Shown here piece after piece: positions 34,609 to 43,101 of a DNA stretch of 64,000 bases (position 1 is the first letter of the stretch; each line of letters begins with the position of its first letter). Position numbers and translations under genes: made by a program. Origin of the DNA: Kibdelosporangium aridum (GTDB taxonomy: Bacteria; Actinomycetota; Actinomycetes; Mycobacteriales; Pseudonocardiaceae); assembly GCF_900176515.1 (NCBI RefSeq), contig NZ_FWXV01000002.1, positions 1,426,001 through 1,490,000 of the forward strand, given 5' to 3'. The notes under the pieces are model-generated. The model made no database searches, was not told where the DNA came from, and saw only the letters and a program-made list of their open reading frames with translations.

Positions 34609-36028
34609 GGGTCCGCTTCCACCAGGCACTGAACGACTCCTTCGCGGGTGCGGGCAGGTCTCTGCTGTCTGTCCACTTCGAACCGGAGAACGGCAGTTTG
34701 CGGATCTTCCCGCCGCGGGCCAGCAACCGTCCCGCGGTGGCAAGGCGTTGGGCCACATGGAATCGGCGTGGTCCGGCCATCACCCAGGCCATCGCGGCCA
34801 TCCCGATCGCTTCTGGGCTGAAAGACGACTTCGCCGCGACGGCCTCCGAGCGCAGGTGTACCAAAACCGAGGGGATGTCGATCCGGACTGGGCAGACCTC
34901 GAAGCACGCGCCGCACAGTGAGGACGCGTAAGGCAGCGACGCCGCGTGCTTGTCGTGCATGTCGCCGCCGAGCTGCGGAGCGAGGATCGCGCCGATCGGG
35001 CCGGGGTAGACCGAGCCGTACGCCTGGCCACCGGTCCGCTCGTACACCGGGCAGACGTTCAAGCACGCCGAACACCGGATGCACCGCAAGGCCTGACGGC
35101 CCACTGTGGACGCCAGGGTGTCGGTCCGGCCGTTGTCCACGAGGACCAGGTGGAAGTTCTGCGGACCGTCGCCGGGCGTCACGCCTGACCAGATCGAGGT
35201 GTACGGGTTCATCCGCTCCGCGGTCGACGACCGGGGCAGCAACTGCAGGAAGACCTCCAGGTCCTGCCATGTCGGCACGAGCTTTTCGATCCCCATCACG
35301 CTGATCAGGGTGTCCGGCAGCGTCAGGCACATCCGCCCGTTGCCCTCGGACTCCACGATCACCACCGAACCCGTCTCGGCCACTCCGAAGTTCGCGCCGG
35401 ACACCGCGACCTTGGCGGACAAGAACTTCCGGCGCAGGAACGCCCGTGCCGCGGCGGCCAGCTCGACCGGTTCGTCGGTCAGGTCGGCGGTGTCGGGCAT
35501 CGTCGCCTTGAAGATGTCCCGGATCTCCGTGCGGTTCTTGTGGATCGCGGGCACCAGGATGTGCGACGGCCGGTCGTTGCCCAGTTGCACGATCAGCTCG
35601 GCCAGGTCCGTCTCGATCGGCGTGATCCCGTCGGCCTCCAGCGCCTCGTTCAGACCGATCTCCATGGTGGCCATGGACTTGATCTTCACGACCTCGTCCG
35701 CGCCTGCTTCGCGCGCCAGCCGCACCACGATCTCGTTGGCCTCGGCCGCGTCCGCGGCCCAGTGCACGACTCCGCCGCGAGCCTTGACCGACTCCTCGAA
35801 CTGCAGCAGATACGTGTCCAAATGAGCGAGCACGTCGTCCTTGATCGCCTCACCGGACAGCCGCAGCTGCTCCCAGTCCGGCAGCTCCGCGACCACGCCC
35901 GCACGCTTGTTCCTGATCAAACCCGTGGCGTGCTTGAGGTTCCTACGCAACTGGTCATCAGCCAACGCCGTGCGAGCGGCCGTGGGGAACGCGGGGCTGC
36001 CCAGCCACGTCACCGGGTTGCGGCCCAT
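34601..36028 (-). CDS. lutB: LutB-type iron-sulfur protein (L-lactate utilisation)
   Basis: 475 aa. N-terminal LUD domain (VVKIKSMATMEIGLNEAL, VAETGSVVIVESEGNGR) followed by two ferredoxin-like [4Fe-4S] motifs, CIRCSACLNVCPVY and CGACFEVCPVRIDIP. Electron-transfer subunit of the quinone-linked lactate dehydrogenase complex. ATG 36028 follows GGAGGAGG; the frame extends upstream into lutA. Overlaps lutA by 19 nt and lutC by 8 nt. Confidence 0.95.
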   Translation of the reverse strand: MGRNPVTWLGSPAFPTAARTALADDQLRRNLKHATGLIRNKRAGVVAELPDWEQLRLSGEAIKDDVLAHLDTYLLQFEESVKARGGVVHWAADAAEANEIVVRLAREAGADEVVKIKSMATMEIGLNEALEADGITPIETDLAELIVQLGNDRPSHILVPAIHKNRTEIRDIFKATMPDTADLTDEPVELAAAARAFLRRKFLSAKVAVSGANFGVAETGSVVIVESEGNGRMCLTLPDTLISVMGIEKLVPTWQDLEVFLQLLPRSSTAERMNPYTSIWSGVTPGDGPQNFHLVLVDNGRTDTLASTVGRQALRCIRCSACLNVCPVYERTGGQAYGSVYPGPIGAILAPQLGGDMHDKHAASLPYASSLCGACFEVCPVRIDIPSVLVHLRSEAVAAKSSFSPEAIGMAAMAWVMAGPRRFHVAQRLATAGRLLARGGKIRKLPFSGSKWTDSRDLPAPAKESFSAWWKRTRG

Positions 36029-36744
36029 GGCTCCTCCTCCGTGCTCGCCAGGATCTCCGCCAAATGCACCGGATACACACCGGCCTGCAGCCGGGACAGC
36101 CCGCCGCCGATGTGCATCAGGCACGAGTTGTCGCCTGCCGAAACCACCTCGGCGCCCGTGTCCAGCACACACGACATCTTGTCCGCGAGCATCGCTGACG
36201 ACACGTCGGCGTTCTTCAGCGCGAACGTCCCACCGAACCCGCAACACGACTCGGCCGCAGGCAGTTCGATCAGGTCAAGACCTTTGACCGCGCGCAACAG
36301 GCGCAGCGGCTTGTCGCCGACACCGAGCATCCGCAGTGAGTGGCACGTCGGGTGGTACGTCACCCGATGCGGGAAATATGCGCCGACATCCTCGACACCG
36401 AGCACGTCGATCAGGAACTCGGACAGCTCGTAGGTCGGTGCGGGTTGCACATTCAGGTCTGGGTAGACGTGCCGGACCATGCCCGCGCAAGACCCGGACG
36501 GCACGACGACCGCGTCATAGCCCGCGAACACCGTTGCGACGTTGCGTGCCAGTGGAGCGGCCTTGGCGCGGTAGCCGGTGTTGAAATGCATCTGCCCGCA
36601 GCACGTCTGGGCCTCGGGAAACTCCACTGAACAGCCGAGACGCTCCAGCAGCCGGACCACCGCACGCGCGGTGTCCGGGAAGAACGTGTCGGTCAGACAG
36701 GTCGCGAACAGGGCGACTCGTCTGGTTGCTTGCTCGGTCGGCAC
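36010..36744 (-). CDS. lutA: LutA-type Fe-S oxidoreductase (L-lactate utilisation)
   Basis: 244 aa, CCG-domain protein. Two cysteine-rich CCG motifs are visible: TCCGQMHFNTGY and ESCCGFGGTFALK, which hold Fe-S clusters in the heterodisulfide-reductase-like family. Starts with VALFATCLTDTFFP, matching LutA N-termini. GTG 36744 has AGGG 6 nt upstream and is preferred; ATG 36771 would add nine residues and lacks a ribosome-binding site. First gene of lutABC, divergent from the LytS-like kinase. No lactate permease or dedicated regulator is adjacent. Confidence 0.92.
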   Translation of the reverse strand: MPTEQATRRVALFATCLTDTFFPDTARAVVRLLERLGCSVEFPEAQTCCGQMHFNTGYRAKAAPLARNVATVFAGYDAVVVPSGSCAGMVRHVYPDLNVQPAPTYELSEFLIDVLGVEDVGAYFPHRVTYHPTCHSLRMLGVGDKPLRLLRAVKGLDLIELPAAESCCGFGGTFALKNADVSSAMLADKMSCVLDTGAEVVSAGDNSCLMHIGGGLSRLQAGVYPVHLAEILASTEEEPWAATR

Positions 36745-36835
36745 ACCGCACACCCTGCCTGAAGGATTCATCGGATGTCTACTAATCTCGGACCCAGAGC
36801 TTGCCTGTGCCTACCGAGTGCCAGAGCATTGACAA

Positions 36836-38122
36836 GTGGTCCAGTTCCTGACCGAGCGAGTCGTCCTCGGCGTCATCGCGACGCTGGCGGTGCTCGGCCT
36901 CTTCGTCTTCCTGTGCCGGACCCGACGGGTGAGCACGTCGGTCGATGAGGCGCAGCTGGACGCGATTCAGCGGCTGTCCAAAGCCGCCCCCGAGCTTCGT
37001 GGCGGGCTGACCGAGGCCTCCGCCGACCAGACCGCCAAGCACCTGGTCGAGCTGCTCAAATGCGTCGCGGTCGGGCTGAGCGACGCCAACGGTTCCCTGC
37101 TTTCGTGGGATGGCCAGGCCAATCACCACTACCGGGACCTGGCCGACCACATCGTCACGGCGGTCTCCCGCGGCCAGCGTGAGCACGTACAGCACGAGAG
37201 CCTGCCGTGCAGTCGGCGCGGCAGTTGCCCGATGCGCACGGCGGTCATCGTGCCGCTGATCGTCGAAGGCACGGTCGAAGGCGCGCTGATCGTCGTCGGC
37301 GGGATGAACTCCGGGCGGCTGATGCGGATGGCCGACGAGGTGGCCAAGTTCGTCTGCATCCAGCTCGAGCTGGCCAAACTCGACGAGGCCAAGCAGCAGC
37401 TGGCGCAGGCGGAGGCACGAGCGCTGCGGGCGCAGATCTCGCCGCACTTCGTCTACAACGCGCTGAACACGATCTCCTCGCTGATCCGCACCGACCCGGA
37501 GCAGGCCCGCGACCTCGTACAGGACTTCGCGGACTTCACCAGGTACTCGTTCCGCGCATCGGGGTTCTTCACGACACTTTCGGAGGAACTTCGCAACATC
37601 GACCGGTACCTGACCATCGAGAGCGCGCGGTACGGCAACCGGCTCAACGTCCGGCTGAAGATCGCACCGGAAGTGCTGTCGGTGGTGGTGCCGTTCCTCG
37701 TGCTGCAACCGTTGGTGGAGAACGCGGTCCGGCACGGCATCGCCCGTAAACCCGGCGGCGGCACGGTCACCGTGATCGCACAGGACAACGGCGCCGAGGC
37801 GCTGATCAGCGTCGAGGACGACGGAGTCGGGATGGACGCCGACCGGCTGTTCGCCGATCTGCGTGACGCCCACAAGACCGGCTCGCACGTCGGCATCGGG
37901 AACATCAACCAGCGCATGCGTTCGGTCTTCGGCGACGAGTACGCGCTGATGGTGGAAACGGCACCGGGCGCGGGGATGAAGGTCATCCTGCGCGTGCCGA
38001 AGTCGTTCCCCGGTGTCCGGCCGGCGCTGCCGGACTACTCACACCCGGATTCGGACGACGACTACGCCCCGGTTCCCGGGCCTGGTTCGCCGTCCGGCAA
38101 CGGTCACGCGCCGAGTCCGTAG
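36836..38122 (+). CDS. LytS-family sensor histidine kinase
   Basis: 428 aa. One N-terminal membrane helix (residues 8-27) in place of the usual 5-6 helix sensor, a GAF-like region (about 60-175, with SRRGSCPMRTAVIVPLI), then the His_kinase domain with phospho-acceptor His204 in ISPHFVYNALNTISS. The HATPase_c domain has ENAVRHGIARKPGGG and EDDGVGMD. A 50-aa disordered acidic/proline tail follows. The start GTG 36836 has no clear ribosome-binding site. Partner is the LytTR regulator at 39088; a peptidase gene lies between. Confidence 0.9.
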   Translation: MVQFLTERVVLGVIATLAVLGLFVFLCRTRRVSTSVDEAQLDAIQRLSKAAPELRGGLTEASADQTAKHLVELLKCVAVGLSDANGSLLSWDGQANHHYRDLADHIVTAVSRGQREHVQHESLPCSRRGSCPMRTAVIVPLIVEGTVEGALIVVGGMNSGRLMRMADEVAKFVCIQLELAKLDEAKQQLAQAEARALRAQISPHFVYNALNTISSLIRTDPEQARDLVQDFADFTRYSFRASGFFTTLSEELRNIDRYLTIESARYGNRLNVRLKIAPEVLSVVVPFLVLQPLVENAVRHGIARKPGGGTVTVIAQDNGAEALISVEDDGVGMDADRLFADLRDAHKTGSHVGIGNINQRMRSVFGDEYALMVETAPGAGMKVILRVPKSFPGVRPALPDYSHPDSDDDYAPVPGPGSPSGNGHAPSP

Positions 38123-38132
38123 AGTTTTCGTC

Positions 38133-39008
38133 ATGAGCGTGACCGAGAAGCTGGTGTCCCGGTTGCCCGGGTTGGGCGACCGGATCGACCGTAAACCCGT
38201 TGTCGCCGTGATCAAACTGCACGGTGTGATCACGCCGACCCCGTCGCCACTCGGCCGTGGGTCGATCAACCTCAACTCGGTCGAATCCGCCTTGACCAGG
38301 GCGTTCGACCACGACCGGCTGGTCGCTGTCGCCTTGCAGATCAACTCGCCAGGCGGCGCGCCGACCCAGTCGGCGCTGGTGGCCGAGCGGATCAGGCAGC
38401 TCGCGGCGGCCAAGAAGAACGTGCCGGTGATCGCGTTCTGCGAGGACGTGGCCGCGTCCGGCGGGTACTGGCTGGCGTGCGCGGCCGACGAGATCTTCGC
38501 GCACCGGACCTCGCTGGTCGGTTCGATCGGCGTGATCAGTGCCGGGTTCGGTCTGCCCGGCCTGCTGGAACGAGTCGGTGTCGAGCGGCGGGTACACACC
38601 GCGGGCACCAACAAGATGCGGCTGGACCCGTTCCAGGACGAAAAGCCCGAGGACGTCGAATGGCTGCTCGGCCTGCAGGGCCAGTTGCACCAGCAGTTCG
38701 TCGACTGGGTCAGCGAGCGGCGCGGCGAGCGGTTGAGCAAGGACCACGACGACGTGTTCTCCGGCGAAGTGTGGACCGGTGCCGGAGCGGTCGAGCGTGG
38801 CCTGGTCGACGGGTTGGGCTCGTTGCGTGGCGTGATCTCGGAGCGGTACCCCGACGCTGACGTCACGATCGCCGAACCGCGACGGCCGTTGCTGGCCAGG
38901 CTCGGGGTTGGTGGCGGCGCCGGGGTTTCATCACTGAGCACCGGATTGCTTGGTGCCGCGATCGAAGCGATCGAGCAACGAGCTACCTGGTCGCGATTCG
39001 GTCTGTGA
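38133..39008 (+). CDS. S49 family (SppA/SohB-like) serine peptidase
   Basis: 291 aa. Ser/Lys dyad enzyme: nucleophile Ser109 in AASGGYW and general base Lys161 in GTNKMRLDP, with the oxyanion-type NSPGG at 71-75. Signal peptide peptidases of this family degrade remnant signal peptides or membrane proteins. It has neither a signal peptide nor a transmembrane helix, so is probably cytoplasmic or peripherally attached. Follows the LytS-like kinase by 10 nt and precedes its response regulator by 79 nt, implying co-transcription. Confidence 0.9.
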   Translation: MSVTEKLVSRLPGLGDRIDRKPVVAVIKLHGVITPTPSPLGRGSINLNSVESALTRAFDHDRLVAVALQINSPGGAPTQSALVAERIRQLAAAKKNVPVIAFCEDVAASGGYWLACAADEIFAHRTSLVGSIGVISAGFGLPGLLERVGVERRVHTAGTNKMRLDPFQDEKPEDVEWLLGLQGQLHQQFVDWVSERRGERLSKDHDDVFSGEVWTGAGAVERGLVDGLGSLRGVISERYPDADVTIAEPRRPLLARLGVGGGAGVSSLSTGLLGAAIEAIEQRATWSRFGL

Positions 39009-39087
39009 TCCTGGTCCTGGACAAAACTTCACTCGGCAGGGTGGCGGTAGGGATGAACATGGACATCAGGGTGGTGCGATAGGCAAG

Positions 39088-39942
39088 ATGCACCCCACCG
39101 TGACTAACGAGAGCGCAGCCGGACTCGTCGTGCTCTGCGTGGACGACGAGAAGGCCGGCATAGAGATGATCACCGAGCGGCTGGAGAACAACCGGCACGT
39201 TCGCAAGATTCTGACGGCCTTCGACGCCGCCGAGGCACTGCGCGTGCTCAGCGGCAACGACGACGAGCTGGTCACCCGCCGCAAGGCCGGGATGCCCGCG
39301 GTCGACGCGGTGTTCTGCGACCTGAACATGCCCGGCCTGACCGGCATCGAGATGGGCCGCGTGCTCTCCGAGTTCAACCCGGCGCCGTGCCTGGTGTTCG
39401 TCACCGGAGTGGGTGGCGACGAGGCGGTGGACGCCTTCGAACTCGGCGCGGTGGACTACCTGCTGAAGCCGCTGAACGACCAAGCTCGCGTGGACAAAGC
39501 GGTTGACCGGGTCATCGCGAAGCTGCGGCTGAACAACCTGCCCGCTCCCGGCGCCACTCCCGGTGGGGTCACGGTGCCGGAGAACAGGGACGACGAGGTG
39601 ATCCCGGTCGAATTGGCGGGAACCACGAAGCTGGTCGCCCGCAATTCGGTGCGGTGGGTTGAAGCTCAGGGTGACTACGCCCGGCTCTACACGTCGGACG
39701 GGTCGCACCTGGTTCGAATTCCGTTGGCGCAGTTGGAAGAGCGCTGGGGGAAGGTCGGGTTCGTGCGGATCCACCGGTCTTATCTGGTGCCGTTGAACCT
39801 GATCACCGAGCTACGGATGGGAGCTTCCGGGTACACGGTCGTGATTGGCTCCGAGGAGAAGGAGCTTCCGGTGAGCCGCAGGCACACCAGGGAGTTGAAG
39901 GACAAGCTGGTTCGGTCTCCGCGCGCGGGTTTCGGTAGCTGA
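39088..39942 (+). CDS. LytTR-family response regulator
   Basis: 284 aa. CheY-like receiver with acidic pair Asp19-Asp20 and phospho-acceptor Asp78 in VFCDLNMPG, Thr/Lys switch residues in VFVTG and YLLKPL. The C-terminal LytTR DNA-binding domain (about 185-280) has VRWVEAQGDYARLY and FVRIHRSYLVPLNLI. ATG 39088 follows AGG; the frame continues upstream. Partner of the LytS-like kinase. Likely regulates the downstream symporter genes, as BtsSR/YpdAB-type systems control carboxylate transporters. Confidence 0.92.
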   Translation: MHPTVTNESAAGLVVLCVDDEKAGIEMITERLENNRHVRKILTAFDAAEALRVLSGNDDELVTRRKAGMPAVDAVFCDLNMPGLTGIEMGRVLSEFNPAPCLVFVTGVGGDEAVDAFELGAVDYLLKPLNDQARVDKAVDRVIAKLRLNNLPAPGATPGGVTVPENRDDEVIPVELAGTTKLVARNSVRWVEAQGDYARLYTSDGSHLVRIPLAQLEERWGKVGFVRIHRSYLVPLNLITELRMGASGYTVVIGSEEKELPVSRRHTRELKDKLVRSPRAGFGS

Positions 39943-40035
39943 CGATGGCTGCGATGGTCAAGGCGCGCCTTTGCTCTTCGCTGAGGCGCGCTGACGTCGA
40001 GGACAGCGGCCGCGCGGCACCGCTTGGCTTCCATA

Positions 40036-40147
40036 GCGCGATTTTGTTTGGGGTGGCGCCGCAAATAAGCTTGTCGGCGGGGCAGGGCCGCAGGCCTGCC
40101 CGCTTTCCCTGTCCTTTGCGGCGCAGGGGCCCCAAACAAAATCGCGC
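40036..40147. repeat. Nested palindromic element (112 bp)
   Basis: Three nested inverted repeats share almost the same centre: an outer perfect 18-bp arm pair GCGCGATTTTGTTTGGGG (40036-40053) and its complement (40130-40147), a middle 10-bp pair GCGCCGCAAA (40056-40065) and TTTGCGGCGC (40115-40124), and an inner 7-bp pair GGGCAGG (40080-40086) and CCTGCCC (40095-40101). Such a layout resembles REP or miniature mobile elements, or a strong RNA stem. It fills the gap between the regulator and the first symporter operon. Confidence 0.72.
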
Positions 40148-40210
40148 CCTGACCTTCGAATTGTGCCGCGCTCTTGTCTTCGGTCAATCTTGCGCAGCTG
40201 GGGGGCTGGC

Positions 40211-40642
40211 GTGAGCAGGCACTCGGCTGGCACCGGACCCGGCAGATCCCCGAAGGATCCCCAAGAAAACGGCGCAGCAGGCCCGCCACCTCGCCGCAAA
40301 CGAGTGGTCCTCGCGGACTCCCGTGCGCCGGTCACGGTTCTCCGCACGGTCGTCGAGCTCGAAGAGCAAACGAGCTACGGCGAAGAACTCGTCCGCGGCT
40401 TCATCCGCATCCAATTCCGTACAGCCGTCCGGCTTGCGTTGCTCGCGGTCGTCCTGCTGTGCAGTCTGCCGGTGTTGTTCTACTTCGTACCTGCGATTTC
40501 CGATGTCACGGTGGCCGGGGTGCGGTTGCCGTGGCTGTTGTTGGGGGTCGCCCCCTTCCCTGTCCTCTTCGGTATCGGATACTGGTACAACGTGCTGGCC
40601 GAACGGCACGAACGCGACTTCGTCGACATGGTCGAGAAGTAG
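40211..40642 (+). CDS. Small two-helix membrane protein preceding symporter (DUF485-like role)
   Basis: 143 aa. A polar basic N-terminal 70 aa is followed by two helices (about residues 75-97 and 106-125, LALLAVVLLCSLPVLFYF and LPWLLLGVAPFPVLFGIG) and an acidic end (ERHERDFVDMVEK). Position and size match the small subunits that precede ActP-type symporters, although the sequence is not a clear DUF485 match. GTG 40211 is behind GGGGG. Followed by the symporter gene after 16 nt. Confidence 0.75.
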   Translation: MSRHSAGTGPGRSPKDPQENGAAGPPPRRKRVVLADSRAPVTVLRTVVELEEQTSYGEELVRGFIRIQFRTAVRLALLAVVLLCSLPVLFYFVPAISDVTVAGVRLPWLLLGVAPFPVLFGIGYWYNVLAERHERDFVDMVEK

Positions 40643-40658
40643 CCCGAAGGGTTGGCAA

Positions 40659-42467
40659 GTGGGTGGCACGGCCGTTGAGCTGAACCTGTGGGCCGTGTCC
40701 GGCATCGCTCTGGTCGCGGTGATGACCTTCTATGTCGGTTTCCGGAGCTCACGGGCCGCCAGCACGACTCAGGACTTCCTCGTCGCCCGGCGCACGGTCC
40801 GCTCCCGCCGCAATGCCGCCGCGGTTTCCGGCGAGTACCTTTCCGCCGCGTCCTTCCTTGGCGTCGCCGGTTTGATCCTCAAGGACGGGGTCGACGCGCT
40901 TTGGTACCCGATCGGGTTCACTGCCGGTTATTTGGCGTTGATGTTGTTCGTCGCCGCACCACTCAGGCGATCGGGTGCGTACACGCTGCCGGACTTCGTC
41001 GAGGCGCGGCTCGGGTCGGCCGGACTGCGCAAGCTGGCGACGTTCTTCGTGATCTTCATTGGGATTCTTTATCTGCTGCCGCAGTTGCAGGCCGCCGGTC
41101 TCGTCATGTCGCGCATCATGCCTGTGCCGCAGTGGGTCGGCATGGTCCTCGTTGTTGTCGTTGTCGTGGTGAACGTGTTCGGCGGCGGCATGCGGGCCAT
41201 CACCGTCGTCCAGGCTTTCCAGTACTGGCTCAAGCTTTTCGCCATCGCCGCGCCGGCTTTCATCCTCTGCGCGATCTTCATCGGGCGGGGTGGTGCCGGG
41301 ACGACCGAGACCCCGTTGACCGCGCCGACGCCGCCGACGTTCACCGAGATGACCACCGTTCGGGTGGAGACTCCGGTTCGCTTGCAGGTCAAGGAACCGG
41401 TGTGGCTGTGGGCCGACGGTGTGGTGAACGGCGCGCCCGCGTCCGGCGAAGCGTTCTGGCGGCCGGAAGTCGGCGAGGTGACCGTCGACGCGGGCACGAC
41501 CTTGCGGTTCAACGCGGGCACCGCCGTTCCGGTTGTCGCTGGGGCGCCTGCGGACAACGCGAGCTGGATGACGCCGTCGTCCGGTGGTGCCGGTGATCTG
41601 TTCACCACGTATTCGCTGATCTTCGCGACATTCCTTGGCACGATGGGGCTTCCGCACGTCCTCGTGCGCTTCTACACCAACCCGGACGGCAAGGCCGCGC
41701 GTCGGACGACCTTGCACGTGATGTTGTTGCTCGCGTTGTTCTACATGTTCCCGCTGCTGATGGGGGCGTTGTCGCGGATCTACGTGCCGGAGTTGCTGGT
41801 CACCGGGCGGACCGACGCCGCTGTCACCGCGTTGCCCGCGAAGATCATTCCGGGGATCCCAGGGGAGATTCTGGGCGCGGTGACCGCTGCCGGTGCGTTC
41901 GCGGCGTTCCTGTCGACGTCGTCCGGGCTCGTGGTGAGCGTGTCCGGTGTGCTGTCCACGGACGTGCTGCGTGGGCGGGTCCGTGACTTCAGGTGGGCCG
42001 CGCTGATCGCCGGGATCGTGCCGCTGGGGCTGGCGTTGGTGTTGCGGCCCAACGATGTCTCGCTGAGCATCGGTGTCACGTTCGCGCTCGCGGCCTCGAC
42101 GTTCTGCCCTGTGCTGCTGCTCGGGATCTGGTGGCGCAAGCTGACATGGGTCGGTGCCGGTGCCGGGATGATCGTCGGTGGTGGGCTGGTGATCGGCGCG
42201 ATCGTGTTGGACGTGGTCAGCCGGTACACCGGCGACTGGGCGCCGTCGTTCGTCAAACAGCCCGCGTTGATCACCGTGCCGATCGCGTTCTTCGTCGTGA
42301 TCATGGTCAGCAAGGCGACGCACCGCCGCCAGCCGACCGACACCAGCCGGACGTTGCTGCGAATGCACGCCCCGGATCCGCTCGGCTTTATCCGTGACCG
42401 GGATGTGGCCCGTTTCGGTACCGCCGAGGAACGGGCCCGATTGGCTGACGGTCGTCACCGTCGGTGA
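40659..42467 (+). CDS. Sodium:solute symporter (SSS family) with extended external insertion
   Basis: 602 aa, about 13 membrane helices. Core motifs fit ActP/MctC-type monocarboxylate symporters: VSGEYLSAASFLGVAGLI, GTMGLPHVLVRFYT and GAFAAFLSTSSGLVVSVSG (read in parts). Between about residues 210 and 315 there is a soluble insertion (PTPPTFTEMTTVRVETPVR to DNASWMTPSSGG) longer than in usual members. GTG 40659 follows AAGGG. The substrate is probably a short-chain monocarboxylate such as acetate, pyruvate or lactate, supported by nearby lutABC. Confidence 0.88.
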   Translation: MGGTAVELNLWAVSGIALVAVMTFYVGFRSSRAASTTQDFLVARRTVRSRRNAAAVSGEYLSAASFLGVAGLILKDGVDALWYPIGFTAGYLALMLFVAAPLRRSGAYTLPDFVEARLGSAGLRKLATFFVIFIGILYLLPQLQAAGLVMSRIMPVPQWVGMVLVVVVVVVNVFGGGMRAITVVQAFQYWLKLFAIAAPAFILCAIFIGRGGAGTTETPLTAPTPPTFTEMTTVRVETPVRLQVKEPVWLWADGVVNGAPASGEAFWRPEVGEVTVDAGTTLRFNAGTAVPVVAGAPADNASWMTPSSGGAGDLFTTYSLIFATFLGTMGLPHVLVRFYTNPDGKAARRTTLHVMLLLALFYMFPLLMGALSRIYVPELLVTGRTDAAVTALPAKIIPGIPGEILGAVTAAGAFAAFLSTSSGLVVSVSGVLSTDVLRGRVRDFRWAALIAGIVPLGLALVLRPNDVSLSIGVTFALAASTFCPVLLLGIWWRKLTWVGAGAGMIVGGGLVIGAIVLDVVSRYTGDWAPSFVKQPALITVPIAFFVVIMVSKATHRRQPTDTSRTLLRMHAPDPLGFIRDRDVARFGTAEERARLADGRHRR

Positions 42468-42747
42468 ACCCGGCGCAGCACTGGGTTGATGGAATTGTGT
42501 CCTTTCCGTGCCGAATACTTCTACTGACGGTTTAGCCGTCCCCCGATGTGGGTAAGCCATATTCCTTCTTTTGTGCGATAGCGATCATGAAAGGAGTGTG
42601 GCGGCACCTTGCCGGACGATAATGACCGTTCACCGCATCGCCGAACAGGCTGAGCGACAGCGCCCGATCGGCGTCTTACGGGAAGGTCAGCTTGTACCTA
42701 ACGTCCGACCAGTGCCCGAACCATCAGTGGCATAGCGGGAGGGTCAA

Positions 42748-43101
42748 GTGAGCGCAGGAGAGCGAACAGGGACCGAAGAGCTGCCGCCGGACGCGGCGAA
42801 GTGGCGTGAAGTTCAAGATTCCGCGGATTTCGCGGAACTGCGGCGCCGCCTGCGCCGCTTCATTTTCCCGATGACCGGGCTTTTCCTGGTCTGGTACCTG
42901 GTGTACGTGCTGCTCGCCGACTACGCGCACGGCTTCATGTCAATGCGTCTGTTCGGCAACATCAACGTGGCGTTGGTGATGGGGATTCTGCAGTTCGTGT
43001 CGACCTTCGTGATCACCATGCTGTATGTGCGGTACGCCAACCGGCATCTCGATCCGCAGGCCGAGAAGATCCGTGAGGAGATCGAGGGAGCGGACAAGTG
43101 A
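42748..43101 (+). CDS. DUF485 family small membrane protein
   Basis: 117 aa, two helices (about residues 42-62 and 76-97) with the DUF485 pattern FPMTGLFLVWYLVYVLLADYA and ISVALVMGILQFVSTF-like second helix (here INVALVMGILQF). In E. coli the homologue YjcH is encoded before actP. GTG 42748 follows GGGAGGG. Its stop overlaps the symporter start as GTGA, so the two are translationally coupled. Confidence 0.93.
   Translation: MSAGERTGTEELPPDAAKWREVQDSADFAELRRRLRRFIFPMTGLFLVWYLVYVLLADYAHGFMSMRLFGNINVALVMGILQFVSTFVITMLYVRYANRHLDPQAEKIREEIEGADK

Noticed and set aside
42526-42540. GACGG-CCGTC hairpin after the first symporter
   Set aside because: Only 5 bp with no T-tract; too weak to call a terminator.
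40749-42560. 603-codon open frame antisense to the first symporter
   Set aside because: Same reason: shadow frame of a clear SSS gene, no recognisable domain.
42586-42624. Possible 11-codon upstream frame (MKGVWRHLAGR) before the DUF485 gene
   Set aside because: No ribosome-binding site and not adjacent to the gene start; too short to support.
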